Shown: piece by piece, positions 1 to 6,821 of the stretch
Layout: every line of letters begins with the position of its first letter
Position numbering within the stretch: the first letter of the stretch is position 1
From: Alphaproteobacteria bacterium
GTDB taxonomy: Bacteria > Pseudomonadota > Alphaproteobacteria > JAEULC01
Reading direction: 5' to 3'
Assembly (NCBI GenBank): GCA_020851015.1
Contig: JADZDN010000072.1
Location: 1 to 17,237 of the forward strand
DNA length: 17,237 bases
Program-made: the position numbers and the translations under genes
Notes under the pieces: model-generated
Database searches by the model: none
The model's input: only the letters and a program-made list of their open reading frames with translations
What the model was told of the DNA's origin: nothing

Positions 1-743
1 CCGACCCCGGGCTGATGCTGCTGTTCGCGATCGGGGCGGTCGCGATGCGCGGGGCGGGCTGCACCTTCAACGACATCGTCGACCGCGACATCGACCGGCG
101 CGTGGCGCGCACATCGGACCGGCCGGTGGCGAGCGGGCAGATCGGCGTGCCGGCCGCGATCCTGTTCATGGTCGCGCAAAGCCTCGTCGGCCTGGCGGTG
201 CTGCTGTCGCTGAACCGCGTCGCCATCGCCTGGGGCCTCGGCTCGCTGGGGCTGGTCGCGATCTATCCGTTCATGAAGCGGATCACCTGGTGGCCGCAAT
301 TCGTGCTCGGCCTCGCCTTCAACTGGGGCGCGCTGGTCGGCTACGTCGCCGTGAGCGGCGCGATGCGGCTGCCGGCCCTGCTGCTCTATGCCGCCGGCAT
401 CGCCTGGACGCTGGGCTACGACACGATCTACGCGCACCAGGACAAGCAGGACGACGCCATCGTCGGCGTGAAGTCCTCGGCGCGGTTTCTCGCCGACCGC
501 ACGCGGCCTTTCCTCTACGCGGCCTATGCCGCGACGATCGCGCTGCTGGCCGCATCGGGCCTGGCGGCCAGGCTTGGCTGGCCTTTCTACCTGGTGCTGC
601 TGGCGGGCCTCGTGCATCTGTTCTGGCAGGCATCCGGCGTCGACACCGACGATCCGCGGGACTGCTTGCGGAAGTTCCGGTCGAACCGCGATTTCGCGCT
701 GATCGTGCTCGCGGCCCTGGTCGCGGGGCATCTGGCGGCGTGA
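1..743 (+). CDS. ubiA: 4-hydroxybenzoate polyprenyltransferase UbiA, 5' truncated by window edge
   Basis: This is an integral-membrane prenyltransferase that joins the polyprenyl chain to 4-hydroxybenzoate in ubiquinone synthesis. The open frame enters from the left edge (first full codon at base 3). An ATG at 15 is internal to the family alignment, so the true start lies outside the window and roughly 50-60 N-terminal residues are missing. The two Asp-rich prenyl-diphosphate/Mg-binding motifs are both visible. NDIVDRDID is at bases 69-95, preceded by RGAGCTF. YDTIYAHQDKQDD is at about 417-455, followed by VGVKSSA. Both match UbiA rather than the heme O or menaquinone branches. Several hydrophobic helices separate and follow the motifs. 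ubiD lies in the same window (6822) but not in the same operon. Identification is firm from the motifs; the length comparison is from memory of the family. Confidence 0.95.
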   Translation, partial: DPGLMLLFAIGAVAMRGAGCTFNDIVDRDIDRRVARTSDRPVASGQIGVPAAILFMVAQSLVGLAVLLSLNRVAIAWGLGSLGLVAIYPFMKRITWWPQFVLGLAFNWGALVGYVAVSGAMRLPALLLYAAGIAWTLGYDTIYAHQDKQDDAIVGVKSSARFLADRTRPFLYAAYAATIALLAASGLAARLGWPFYLVLLAGLVHLFWQASGVDTDDPRDCLRKFRSNRDFALIVLAALVAGHLAA

Positions 744-768
744 CCCGCCGGCGGGCAGACGATAGACT
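740..768 (+). promoter_or_regulatory. Predicted sigma70-type promoter for lemA
   Basis: A GTGACC -35-like box (740-745) lies 17 bp upstream of a TAGACT -10-like box (763-768). The -35 box overlaps the ubiA stop codon. Transcription would start near 775, giving a leader of about 36 nt before the lemA GTG. This is a motif match by eye only. Confidence 0.45.
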
Positions 769-810
769 GGCCCGCATCGCCTCCTGCACCGCTTCCCGGG
801 AGTAATCCGC

Positions 811-1374
811 GTGGGCACCACCGGTTGGATCGTCATCGCCGCGATCGTCGTGATCGTGCTGTTCGTCGTCATGCTCTACAACGGCCTGGTCGCCGGGCGG
901 AACCAGGTCGAGGCCGCGTGGCGGCAGATCGACGTGCAGCTCAAGCGCCGGCGCGACCTGGTGCCGAACCTGGTCGAGGCGGTCAAGGGCTACATGGGCT
1001 ACGAGCAGGAAACGCTGCAGGCCGTGATCAAAGCCCGCAGCGCGGCGGTCAGCGCCGAGAGCGGGCCGCGCGAGGGGCAGATCCAGGCCGAGGCGGCGCT
1101 GTCCGGCGCGCTGGGGCGGCTGTTCGCGCTGTCGGAATCCTATCCCGACCTGAAGGCCAACCAGAACGTCATGCAGCTGCAGGAGGAGCTGACCTCGACC
1201 GAGAACAAGATCGCCTTCTCGCGCCAGCACTACAACGATTCGGTGATGGCGCAGAACACGCGGGTCGAGAGCTTTCCCGCCGTGCTGATCGCCGGCTCGA
1301 TGGGTTTCACAAAGCACCCCTATTTCGAGGCGACCGAGCAGGACCGCGAGGTGCCGCAGGTGAAGCTGCGCTAG
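811..1374 (+). CDS. lemA: LemA family membrane-anchored protein
   Basis: LemA proteins have one N-terminal transmembrane helix and a four-helix coiled domain. Their biochemical role is poorly defined, but they are often encoded next to M48 proteases. Here residues 5-27 form a strongly hydrophobic helix (WIVIAAIVVIVLFVV), followed by the family hallmarks YNGLVAGRNQVEAAW, RRRDLVPNLVEAVKGYMGYE and a C-terminal YNDSVMAQNTRVESFP segment. The 187-residue length is normal for the family. The start is a GTG at 811, chosen because GGGAG (about 798-802) lies a suitable distance upstream and the frame then opens directly with the membrane helix. The M48 protease starts 13 nt after the stop, so the two are probably co-transcribed. 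Confidence 0.93.
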   Translation: MGTTGWIVIAAIVVIVLFVVMLYNGLVAGRNQVEAAWRQIDVQLKRRRDLVPNLVEAVKGYMGYEQETLQAVIKARSAAVSAESGPREGQIQAEAALSGALGRLFALSESYPDLKANQNVMQLQEELTSTENKIAFSRQHYNDSVMAQNTRVESFPAVLIAGSMGFTKHPYFEATEQDREVPQVKLR

Positions 1375-1387
1375 CCGGGTCGCGCGC

Positions 1388-2512
1388 ATGACCATCGGCC
1401 CCTGGGACACGCCGCGCGACAAGCCGCCGGACGGGCCGCGCGACGGGCCGTGGGGTCGGCATGAAACGGCGCCGGATGCCGGCCCGCCGCCCGGCCCCGG
1501 CATGCCCGAACCCGCAACCGCCGATCCCCGAACCGACGTCATGCGCCCGCCGCCGGTGCGCCTGACCCGCACGGATTTCCTCGCCGCCATCGCCGCCAAC
1601 AAGCGCAACACCGAGATCCTCTGCGCGGTGCTGATTCTGCTGGGCGTGGTCGCGGGCGGCGCGATCGGCTGGGCGCTGCCGATCCTGGCCGGGGCCGATC
1701 CCGCCTCCGCCATCCGCACGGGCGTGGGCGCCGCCGTGTTCATGCTGGTGTTCAGCCTGGTGTGGACGCTGATCGCCACCCGTTTCGGCGACCGGATGGT
1801 CCTGGGCCTGACCGGGGCGCGCGCGGTGCCCCGGGACGAGGCGCCGGTGCTGCACAACGTGGTGGAGGAGATGTCGATCGCCGCCGGCCTGCCGATGCCG
1901 CGCGTCGCGATCGTCGAGACCGACGCGCTCAACGCCTTCGCCACCGGCACCAGGCCCGACCACGCCGCCATCGCCGTGACCCGCGGCCTGCTGAACCGGC
2001 TCACCCGCGACGAGCTGCAAGGCGTGATCGGCCACGAGATGGGCCACATCGCCAACAACGACGTGCTCTACATGACCGCGGTCGGGGTGCTGGTCGGGCT
2101 CATCGTGGTCATCAGCGACTTGGCGCTGCGCAGCACGCGCTTCGTCGGCCGGCGCAGCGACAGCGACCGCAAGGGCGGCGGCGGCCTGGCGATCCTGGCG
2201 GTCGTGGTGCTGCTGGTGTTCGGCATCCTGTCGCCGCTGGCCGCCCGCGCCGTGCAGATGGCCGTCTCGCGCCAGCGCGAGTACCTGGCCGACGCAACCT
2301 CGGTGAAGCTGACGCGCAACCCGCTGGGGCTGATCGGCGCGCTGCGCAAGCTCGACCAGGCGCCGGTTCGCTGGGACAACGCCAGCCGCGCCGTGCAGCA
2401 CCTGTTCATCGTCAACCCGTTCAAGAAGTTCGGCGAGTCCGCCTCGGCCCTGATGGCCACCCACCCCTCGGTGGAGCAGCGAATCGAGCGGCTGCAGGCG
2501 CTGGGCGCGTAG
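1388..2512 (+). CDS. HtpX-like M48 family membrane zinc metalloprotease
   Basis: This is a predicted inner-membrane zinc protease of the M48/HtpX type, involved in turnover of misfolded membrane proteins. The zinc-binding HEMGH is at residues 216-220. The third ligand is the Glu of QREYLADA (E298). The preceding NAFATGTRPDHAAIAVTRGL segment is typical of HtpX. Likely transmembrane helices lie at about 77-100, 113-132, 227-246 and 267-285. At 374 aa it is longer than classical HtpX (about 290 aa). The extra length is a proline-, glycine- and charge-rich N-terminal tail (residues 1-58). Other in-frame ATGs at 1502 (residue 39) and 1541 (residue 52) would remove most of the tail, and no strong SD is visible before 1388, so the start is uncertain. 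It sits between lemA (13 nt gap) and a methyltransferase (5 nt gap), an operon-like arrangement. Confidence 0.9.
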   Translation: MTIGPWDTPRDKPPDGPRDGPWGRHETAPDAGPPPGPGMPEPATADPRTDVMRPPPVRLTRTDFLAAIAANKRNTEILCAVLILLGVVAGGAIGWALPILAGADPASAIRTGVGAAVFMLVFSLVWTLIATRFGDRMVLGLTGARAVPRDEAPVLHNVVEEMSIAAGLPMPRVAIVETDALNAFATGTRPDHAAIAVTRGLLNRLTRDELQGVIGHEMGHIANNDVLYMTAVGVLVGLIVVISDLALRSTRFVGRRSDSDRKGGGGLAILAVVVLLVFGILSPLAARAVQMAVSRQREYLADATSVKLTRNPLGLIGALRKLDQAPVRWDNASRAVQHLFIVNPFKKFGESASALMATHPSVEQRIERLQALGA

Positions 2513-2517
2513 CGTCG

Positions 2518-3177
2518 ATGGCGCGCGCCGCGGAGGACCCGCAAGGCTTCATCCGCGCGTGGACGACGATCGAGGCGCCGCCGCTGGTGCCCGAGCTGCG
2601 CCTGCATCTGGCCGGGCCGGTGACCCCGCTGTGGGAGGCGACCGAGGAAACACTGCGCGAGACCGGCCTGCCGCCGCCCTATTGGGCCTTCGCCTGGCCG
2701 GGCGGGCAGGCGATCGCGCGCCACGTGCTGGACAACCCCGCGCTGGTCGCCGGCCGGCGCGTGCTCGATTTCGCCGCCGGCAGCGGCATCGCCGGCATCG
2801 CCGCCGCCAGGTCCGGCGCGGCAAGCGTCACCGCGAGCGACCTCGACGCGCTGGCGCTCGCGGCGATCGAACTCAATGCCGCGTTGAACGGCGTCGCGGT
2901 CGAGACCACGAGCTTGGACCTGACCGGGTCGCCGCAAGCGGCGGCGGTCGTCCTGGCCGGCGATGTCTGCTACGAGCGGCCGATGACCGAAAGCGTGTGG
3001 CCCTGGCTCAAGAGATGCGCGGATGCCGGCGCGCTGGTCCTGCTGGCCGATCCCGGCCGCGCCTACCTGCCCGCGCAAGGGCTCGTCGAACGCGCGCGCT
3101 ACCGCGTCAAGACGAGCATGGAACTGGAGGACCGCGTGGAGCGCGAGACGATCGTCTACCGCGTGGCGACGAAATGA
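2518..3177 (+). CDS. METTL20-like class I SAM-dependent methyltransferase (putative ETF-beta lysine methyltransferase)
   Basis: This 219-aa Rossmann-fold methyltransferase resembles the bacterial METTL20/ETFB-KMT group, which methylates lysines of the electron transfer flavoprotein beta subunit in Agrobacterium and mitochondria. The visible marks are PPYWAFAWPGGQAIARHVLDN (residues 53-73), the SAM-binding loop VLDFAAGSG (82-90), the acidic post-I residue in SDLD (about 107-110), GDVCYE (148-153), and the DPGRAYLP signature (178-185) that I associate with this group. Older annotations often call such proteins nicotinamide N-methylase-like or ribosomal protein L11 methyltransferase-like. The ATG at 2518 is only 5 nt after the protease stop, suggesting translational coupling within a lemA-M48-methyltransferase operon. 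No etfAB genes are nearby, so the substrate is inferred from family similarity alone. Confidence 0.8.
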   Translation: MARAAEDPQGFIRAWTTIEAPPLVPELRLHLAGPVTPLWEATEETLRETGLPPPYWAFAWPGGQAIARHVLDNPALVAGRRVLDFAAGSGIAGIAAARSGAASVTASDLDALALAAIELNAALNGVAVETTSLDLTGSPQAAAVVLAGDVCYERPMTESVWPWLKRCADAGALVLLADPGRAYLPAQGLVERARYRVKTSMELEDRVERETIVYRVATK

Positions 3178-3188
3178 GAGCGAATCGC

Positions 3189-3216
3189 TTGTGAGGCCGC
3201 GCGCGATCCGTATAGT
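3189..3216 (+). promoter_or_regulatory. Predicted promoter for a leaderless transcript of the cysteine-rich gene
   Basis: TTGTGA (3189-3194) and TATAGT (3211-3216) are separated by 16 bp. The ATG at 3223 lies 6 nt after the -10 box, where transcription should begin, and no Shine-Dalgarno sequence precedes it. A leaderless mRNA is therefore likely. The match was made by eye. Confidence 0.55.
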
Positions 3217-3222
3217 GCGCGG

Positions 3223-3912
3223 ATGCCAAGCTCCATCGCGCTTTATAAAAAAATCTTCGATACGTTCCAGGCGCCGGTCTCGCGCTACGACTGCGGCCGG
3301 AAATGCGCGCCGCTGAACGAGGGCGTGCCGGTATGCTGCGACACGGGGCACGCGATCCCGCTGGTCGACAAGCACGAATGGCTGCTGCTGAAGTCGCGCA
3401 GCGACCTGTGGCGTCCCTATCGCGCCCGCGACGCCCAGGCCAAGGAAGAGCTCGCCGACAAGCACCGCGACTGCCGCGCGATCGAGTGCAAGGGCTTCCG
3501 CCACTGCGAGCGCGACAACCGGTCGATGGCCTGCCGCGCCTTTCCGTTCTTTCCCTACATCACGCGCGAGGACGAGCTGGTCGGCCTGTCGGTGTTCTGG
3601 GACTTCGCCGACCGCTGCTGGGTGCAGAGCAATCTTCAGATCGTCGAGCCGGCGTTCGTCCGGGAATGCATCGCCGCCTACGAGCTGCTGTTCGACAACG
3701 ACAAGCTGGAGCGCGACGCCAACCGCGAGCATTCGGCGGCGATGCGCCGGGCCTTCACCCGCATGGACCGGATCATCCCGCTGCTGGGACGCAAGGGCGA
3801 GTACCTCGCGATCGAGCCGCGCACCCACAAGATCCGCCGCGCGCACTGGCGCGAATACGTCCGCAACGACACGTTCAAGGACGAAAAGCCCGCCGCGCCG
3901 GCCCCACGCTGA
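3223..3912 (+). CDS. Cysteine-rich conserved hypothetical protein, possible metal- or Fe-S-binding (YkgJ-like features)
   Basis: This 229-aa soluble protein has no signal peptide or membrane segment. Its ten cysteines are at residues 24, 28, 38, 39, 84, 89, 95, 104, 132 and 149, in two clusters: DCGRKC followed by CC, and C-x4-C-x5-C-x8-C ending in CRAFPFFPY. The CR-x-FPF element recalls the YkgJ-type Zn/Fe-chelating cysteine-cluster proteins, but the overall pattern is not a clean match, so I call it metal-binding only by inference. The C-terminal third is rich in Arg, Lys and aromatic residues. The start at 3223 is supported by the appropriately placed promoter and by the absence of an upstream in-frame alternative that makes sense. 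It is separated from the upstream operon by 45 nt and converges with the minus-strand gene ending at 3922. Confidence 0.75.
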   Translation: MPSSIALYKKIFDTFQAPVSRYDCGRKCAPLNEGVPVCCDTGHAIPLVDKHEWLLLKSRSDLWRPYRARDAQAKEELADKHRDCRAIECKGFRHCERDNRSMACRAFPFFPYITREDELVGLSVFWDFADRCWVQSNLQIVEPAFVRECIAAYELLFDNDKLERDANREHSAAMRRAFTRMDRIIPLLGRKGEYLAIEPRTHKIRRAHWREYVRNDTFKDEKPAAPAPR

Positions 3913-3923
3913 GGCGGCGGGCT
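3884..3923 (-). terminator. Intrinsic terminator for the minus-strand secreted-protein/oxygenase pair
   Basis: GCCCGCCGC (3888-3896) and GCGGCGGGC (3914-3922) form a perfect 9-bp inverted repeat, extended by one A-T pair, with a 17-nt loop. Read on the minus strand, the stem is followed immediately by TTTT (3887-3884). It starts within the stop codon of the minus-strand gene and sits in the 3' end of the convergent + strand gene. On the + strand no T-run follows, so it is predicted to act on the minus strand. Confidence 0.6.
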
Positions 3924-4866
3924 AAGGCTTCGCCTTGAAGCTGTGCGCCAGCGCGCGGATGTCCGCCTGCGCCTGCTCGAACCGGTTGGGCAGGGCCAGG
4001 GCGACGATGACATAGGTTGCCCTGGGCGCGAACAGCACCACCTGGTAGACGCGGCGCGGATGCCCGGCCGCCGTTCTTCCCTGGCCCATCATTTCCAGGC
4101 CGGGCACCCCGCCGATCGTCACGGGAACCGGATCGTCGGCGCTGTCGACCTGGATCGCCGTCAGGGCGAACATCTGCTGGCGGGCGAAGCGGTCGCGCTC
4201 CGGGGGCTTCACCGGGTCGCGCGAAACCTGCGTCACCGTCGCGACGACGTCGCCGACCGCGCCCTCCGGCGCCGGCGGCGATTCCTTCAGCATCAGCTGG
4301 CGCCCCGCCAGCGCCCTGCGGTAGGTGAACCGCGCCGGGGCGTCGACCGCGAACGGCAGCTGCGCTGTCAGGCTGCCGGGCGGTTGGGCGGCGACGCGCA
4401 CGCTCGCCAGCGCCGCGCGCATCGCCTCGGCCGTGGCGGGCGGATTCGGAATGCGGCCCAGGCTCGCCACCACCGTGCCGGTGATCTCGGCATGACGGAA
4501 CACCAGCAGCCAGACATCGATCGTCACGCCCTCCTGCTGGCGGGTGGCGTGGGTCACGACGTGCTCGTAGGGAAAGCCCGGCAGCGTCTCGGTTTCGACC
4601 AGGCGAAGGCCCCGCTGCCGCAGCTCGCCCGGCTGGGTGACGGATTTCACGACGCTGGGATAGGCGCTGGACAGCGCCTCGGACACGTTGAACGAGGCGC
4701 CGAGCTGCTTGGCATTGAGGCCCACGAACTTGGTGGACGGCTCGAAGCCGGGCGGCGGGGCAAGGGTGATGCGCGTGCCGGCGATGGTGACGGGCGCCTC
4801 CGCCGCCGGCGCGGCCGCCGTCACCGGCGCCAGCGCGAGCATCAGGGCCGCAAGAAGTCTCCGCAT
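3922..4866 (-). CDS. Secreted/periplasmic hypothetical protein
   Basis: This is a 314-aa protein with a clear Sec signal peptide: MRR, then a hydrophobic stretch LLAALMLALAPVTAAAPAA, with predicted cleavage near residues 20-23. The mature part is soluble and mainly beta/alpha in character. It opens with ITLAPPPGFEPS and carries two similar-looking halves, each with a GFP/GVP-type turn and a segment ending in VVASLGRIPNP or VIVALALPNRF. I do not recognise a named family. The ATG at 4866 is chosen because it begins the signal peptide; GGAGG lies only 2 nt upstream, unusually close, though the longer GGGGGAGG run may serve. It begins 22 nt after the oxygenase stop, so the two form a minus-strand operon, ending at the terminator at 3884-3923. 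Function unknown. Confidence 0.75.
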   Translation of the reverse strand: MRRLLAALMLALAPVTAAAPAAEAPVTIAGTRITLAPPPGFEPSTKFVGLNAKQLGASFNVSEALSSAYPSVVKSVTQPGELRQRGLRLVETETLPGFPYEHVVTHATRQQEGVTIDVWLLVFRHAEITGTVVASLGRIPNPPATAEAMRAALASVRVAAQPPGSLTAQLPFAVDAPARFTYRRALAGRQLMLKESPPAPEGAVGDVVATVTQVSRDPVKPPERDRFARQQMFALTAIQVDSADDPVPVTIGGVPGLEMMGQGRTAAGHPRRVYQVVLFAPRATYVIVALALPNRFEQAQADIRALAHSFKAKP

Positions 4867-4888
4867 TTCCTCCCCCGTCGGTCGCCGC

Positions 4889-5653
4889 CTAGCCGGCCGC
4901 GCCGCCATCATGCCCGATCGCGCCGCAGGCATAAAGGAACGTGCCCAGCACCACCCAGCGCCGGGCGGCGCGGCCCGGGCGCAGCGGCTGCAGCGGCGTG
5001 GTGTAGTGCCAGAACGGCAGGCGGTAGACGGCGATGCCGCCCAGCGTGTTGACGTCGACCATCTCGGACAGATGCCCGCCCTTCGCGTAGACCAGGAACT
5101 GCCGCGCCGCGCCCGGGCTGCCCAGGCTGAGGTGCAGGTCGACATAGCCGCCCCGCGCCGCTGGATCCTCGGGATAATGGTCGGTGTGCGGGCCGGAATA
5201 GTCGCCCGGCCCGTAGCGCAGCACCTGCCGGCCGCAATCCGGGTCGAGCGCGCGGCCCGCCACCACCTGGGCGAACTGGCGCCAGGTGTCGCTGCCCGTC
5301 ATTTCGATCAACCCGATGCGCTCGGCCGCCGCCCAGGCGCGCGATCCCCGCCGCTCCAGCGGCGCGGTGCGCACGCGAACGGTCTTGATCAGCCGCTCCT
5401 CGTGGTTGCGGGTCTGGCCGGTGATCGATTCGGGCGGGATCGCCCGGGTCATCGCCGAGAGGGTCGGCGCCATCGCCCGTTCCAGCAGCGCCCCGGCCGC
5501 GCGGGCCTTGCCGGGATCGACCATGCCGGCAAGCGCGATGAAGGGCGGCCGCCCGGGCGCGATGGCGGCGCGCGCCCGGCGGTCGCGCCCGTCCAGCACG
5601 CGGTGGCCCCGCGGCGTCAGCAGATCGGCGAATTCGGCGGGAAAGCGATTCAT
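4889..5653 (-). CDS. 2-oxoglutarate/Fe(II)-dependent oxygenase, prolyl 4-hydroxylase-like
   Basis: This 254-aa protein carries the double-stranded beta-helix iron site of 2OG oxygenases. The H-x-D pair is H156-T-D158 in GPHTDHYPED. The distal His is probably H216 in LPFWHYTTP, and R225 lies nine residues on, as expected for binding the 2OG carboxylate. RYGPGDYSGPHTD and the FLVYAKGG segment resemble P4H-type enzymes. The substrate could be a protein or a small molecule; nothing in the context decides it. The ATG at 5653 is preferred because a TATGAT box lies 6 nt upstream (leaderless start). A further in-frame ATG at 5689 would add 12 residues and has no SD. It is first in an operon with the secreted protein and diverges from the transporter gene starting at 5711. 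Confidence 0.8.
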   Translation of the reverse strand: MNRFPAEFADLLTPRGHRVLDGRDRRARAAIAPGRPPFIALAGMVDPGKARAAGALLERAMAPTLSAMTRAIPPESITGQTRNHEERLIKTVRVRTAPLERRGSRAWAAAERIGLIEMTGSDTWRQFAQVVAGRALDPDCGRQVLRYGPGDYSGPHTDHYPEDPAARGGYVDLHLSLGSPGAARQFLVYAKGGHLSEMVDVNTLGGIAVYRLPFWHYTTPLQPLRPGRAARRWVVLGTFLYACGAIGHDGGAAG

Positions 5654-5659
5654 GCCTTG

Positions 5660-5665
5660 ATCATA
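5660..5665 (-). promoter_or_regulatory. Predicted -10 box of a leaderless promoter for the oxygenase operon
   Basis: TATGAT, read on the minus strand from 5665 to 5660, ends 6 nt before the ATG at 5653, matching the geometry of the other leaderless starts in this window. No good -35 box was found at 16-18 bp, so support is partial. Confidence 0.4.
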
Positions 5666-5674
5666 AAGTTGGCA

Positions 5675-5680
5675 TAGAAT
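5675..5680 (+). promoter_or_regulatory. Predicted -10 box of the divergent transporter promoter
   Basis: TAGAAT lies 7 nt before an ATG at 5688, which opens a very short frame (see findings) and precedes the zntB-like ATG at 5711. The -35 region is weak. It is in the same divergent spacer as the minus-strand TATGAT box, so the two promoters must overlap. Confidence 0.35.
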
Positions 5681-5710
5681 GCGCGCCATGACAGCAGGGG
5701 GGCGCCCGGC

Positions 5711-6715
5711 ATGAATGACCAGGTCGCGCTCAAATACGGCGAGCAGCCAGGCTTGCGCTTCGCCGTGGTCCTTGACGGCCATGGCGGCTGCCGCGAGATG
5801 GACTGGCCGGGCGTCGACGCCTGGCAGCCGGCCGACGGCGCGCTGTGGCTCCATCTCGAGCGCGACGACCCCCAGGCCCAGGCCTGGCTGCGCTACCGCT
5901 CCGGCATCGACCCGCTGACGGTCGAGGCGCTGCTGGCGGAGGAGACCCGGCCCCGGGTCGAGGATTTCGACGAATCGATGCTGGTGGTGCTGCGCGGCGT
6001 CAACCGCAGCCGCGCCGGCGAATCGCTGGAGCTGGTGCCGATCCACCTGTGGGTCGAGGCCAACCGCGTCATCAGCCTGCGCGACAAGAACCACTACCTG
6101 CTGGCGCTGCGCGACATCCGCGAGGCGCTGTTCAACGGCAAGGGGCCGCGCCGCACCGGGGCGCTGTTCGCGCGCATCGCCGAGAAGCTGGTGAAGTACC
6201 TGGAGCCGGTGATCGACGAGTTCGAGGACCGCGCCGACCACCTGGACGAAACGCTGCTGCAGCAGCCGACCAACGAGTGCCGCGGCGAGCTCAGCGACCT
6301 GCGCCGGCACGCCATCCTCCTGCGCCGCTACCTGGCGCCGCAGCGCGAGGCGCTGTTCCGCCTGCAGGTCGAGGATGCGCCGTGGCTCAGCAAGCGCGAC
6401 AAGATCCGCCTGCGCGAGACCACCGACAAGGTGCTGCGGCACCTGGAGAACCTCGACGCCATCCGCGACCGCTCGACGATCCTGCACGAGGACCTTGCCG
6501 CGCAGATCGCCGAGGAGCAGGCGCGCGCGTCCAACCGCCTGACCACCGTGGCGGCGGTGCTGCTGCCGCCCAGCCTGCTGGCGGGACTTCTGGGCTCCAA
6601 CGTCGAGGGCATCCCGATGAAGGACCATCCCTGGGCCTTCGGCTTCGTCTGCCTGGTCGTGCTGGCGATGTTCCCGGTGGAGATCTGGCTGCTGCGGAAG
6701 ATGAAGTGGCTGTAG
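5711..6715 (+). CDS. zntB: ZntB/CorA-family divalent metal ion transporter
   Basis: This 334-aa member of the CorA superfamily is most like ZntB, a pentameric inner-membrane zinc transporter. The long cytoplasmic N-terminal domain opens with segments such as DGALWLHLERDD and LLAEETRPRVEDFDE, followed by a helical stalk (about residues 150-270). Two C-terminal transmembrane helices follow: TTVAAVLLPPSLLAGLLG at about 278-295 and the AFGFVCLVVLAMFPVEIWLL segment. The pore-entrance signature is GSN at 295-297, followed by VEGIP, which resembles the ZntB version (GxNVGGIP) more than the CorA GMN-x-MPE. Met to Ser in the middle position is typical of the more variable ZntB side. A G-run (about 5696-5702) could act as the SD. 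Divergently transcribed from the oxygenase gene. Cation specificity is inferred. Confidence 0.85.
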   Translation: MNDQVALKYGEQPGLRFAVVLDGHGGCREMDWPGVDAWQPADGALWLHLERDDPQAQAWLRYRSGIDPLTVEALLAEETRPRVEDFDESMLVVLRGVNRSRAGESLELVPIHLWVEANRVISLRDKNHYLLALRDIREALFNGKGPRRTGALFARIAEKLVKYLEPVIDEFEDRADHLDETLLQQPTNECRGELSDLRRHAILLRRYLAPQREALFRLQVEDAPWLSKRDKIRLRETTDKVLRHLENLDAIRDRSTILHEDLAAQIAEEQARASNRLTTVAAVLLPPSLLAGLLGSNVEGIPMKDHPWAFGFVCLVVLAMFPVEIWLLRKMKWL

Positions 6716-6758
6716 GCGGCTCTTGCTTCCTGCTATAGGCTGACCGCTACCCAAGTGC

Positions 6759-6778
6759 CGTCATGGTCGGGCATGACG
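6759..6778. repeat. REP-like inverted repeat upstream of ubiD
   Basis: CGTCATG (6759-6765) and CATGACG (6772-6778) form a 7-bp perfect stem with a 6-nt loop (GTCGGG). The sequence resembles dispersed GTCATG-cCCGg-type palindromes common in alphaproteobacterial intergenic DNA (from memory). It lacks a T-run, so it is not a convincing terminator. Confidence 0.45.
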
Positions 6779-6821
6779 AACGGGGAATTGAGTCGTCTTC
6801 TCCTCCTTGCGACCGGAATAC

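Noticed and set aside
319..2058. Long minus-strand open frame opposite ubiA, lemA and the M48 gene
   Set aside because: Low-complexity Arg/Ser/Pro/His-rich translation with no family resemblance. It lies opposite three well-recognised genes and is a GC-rich antisense shadow.
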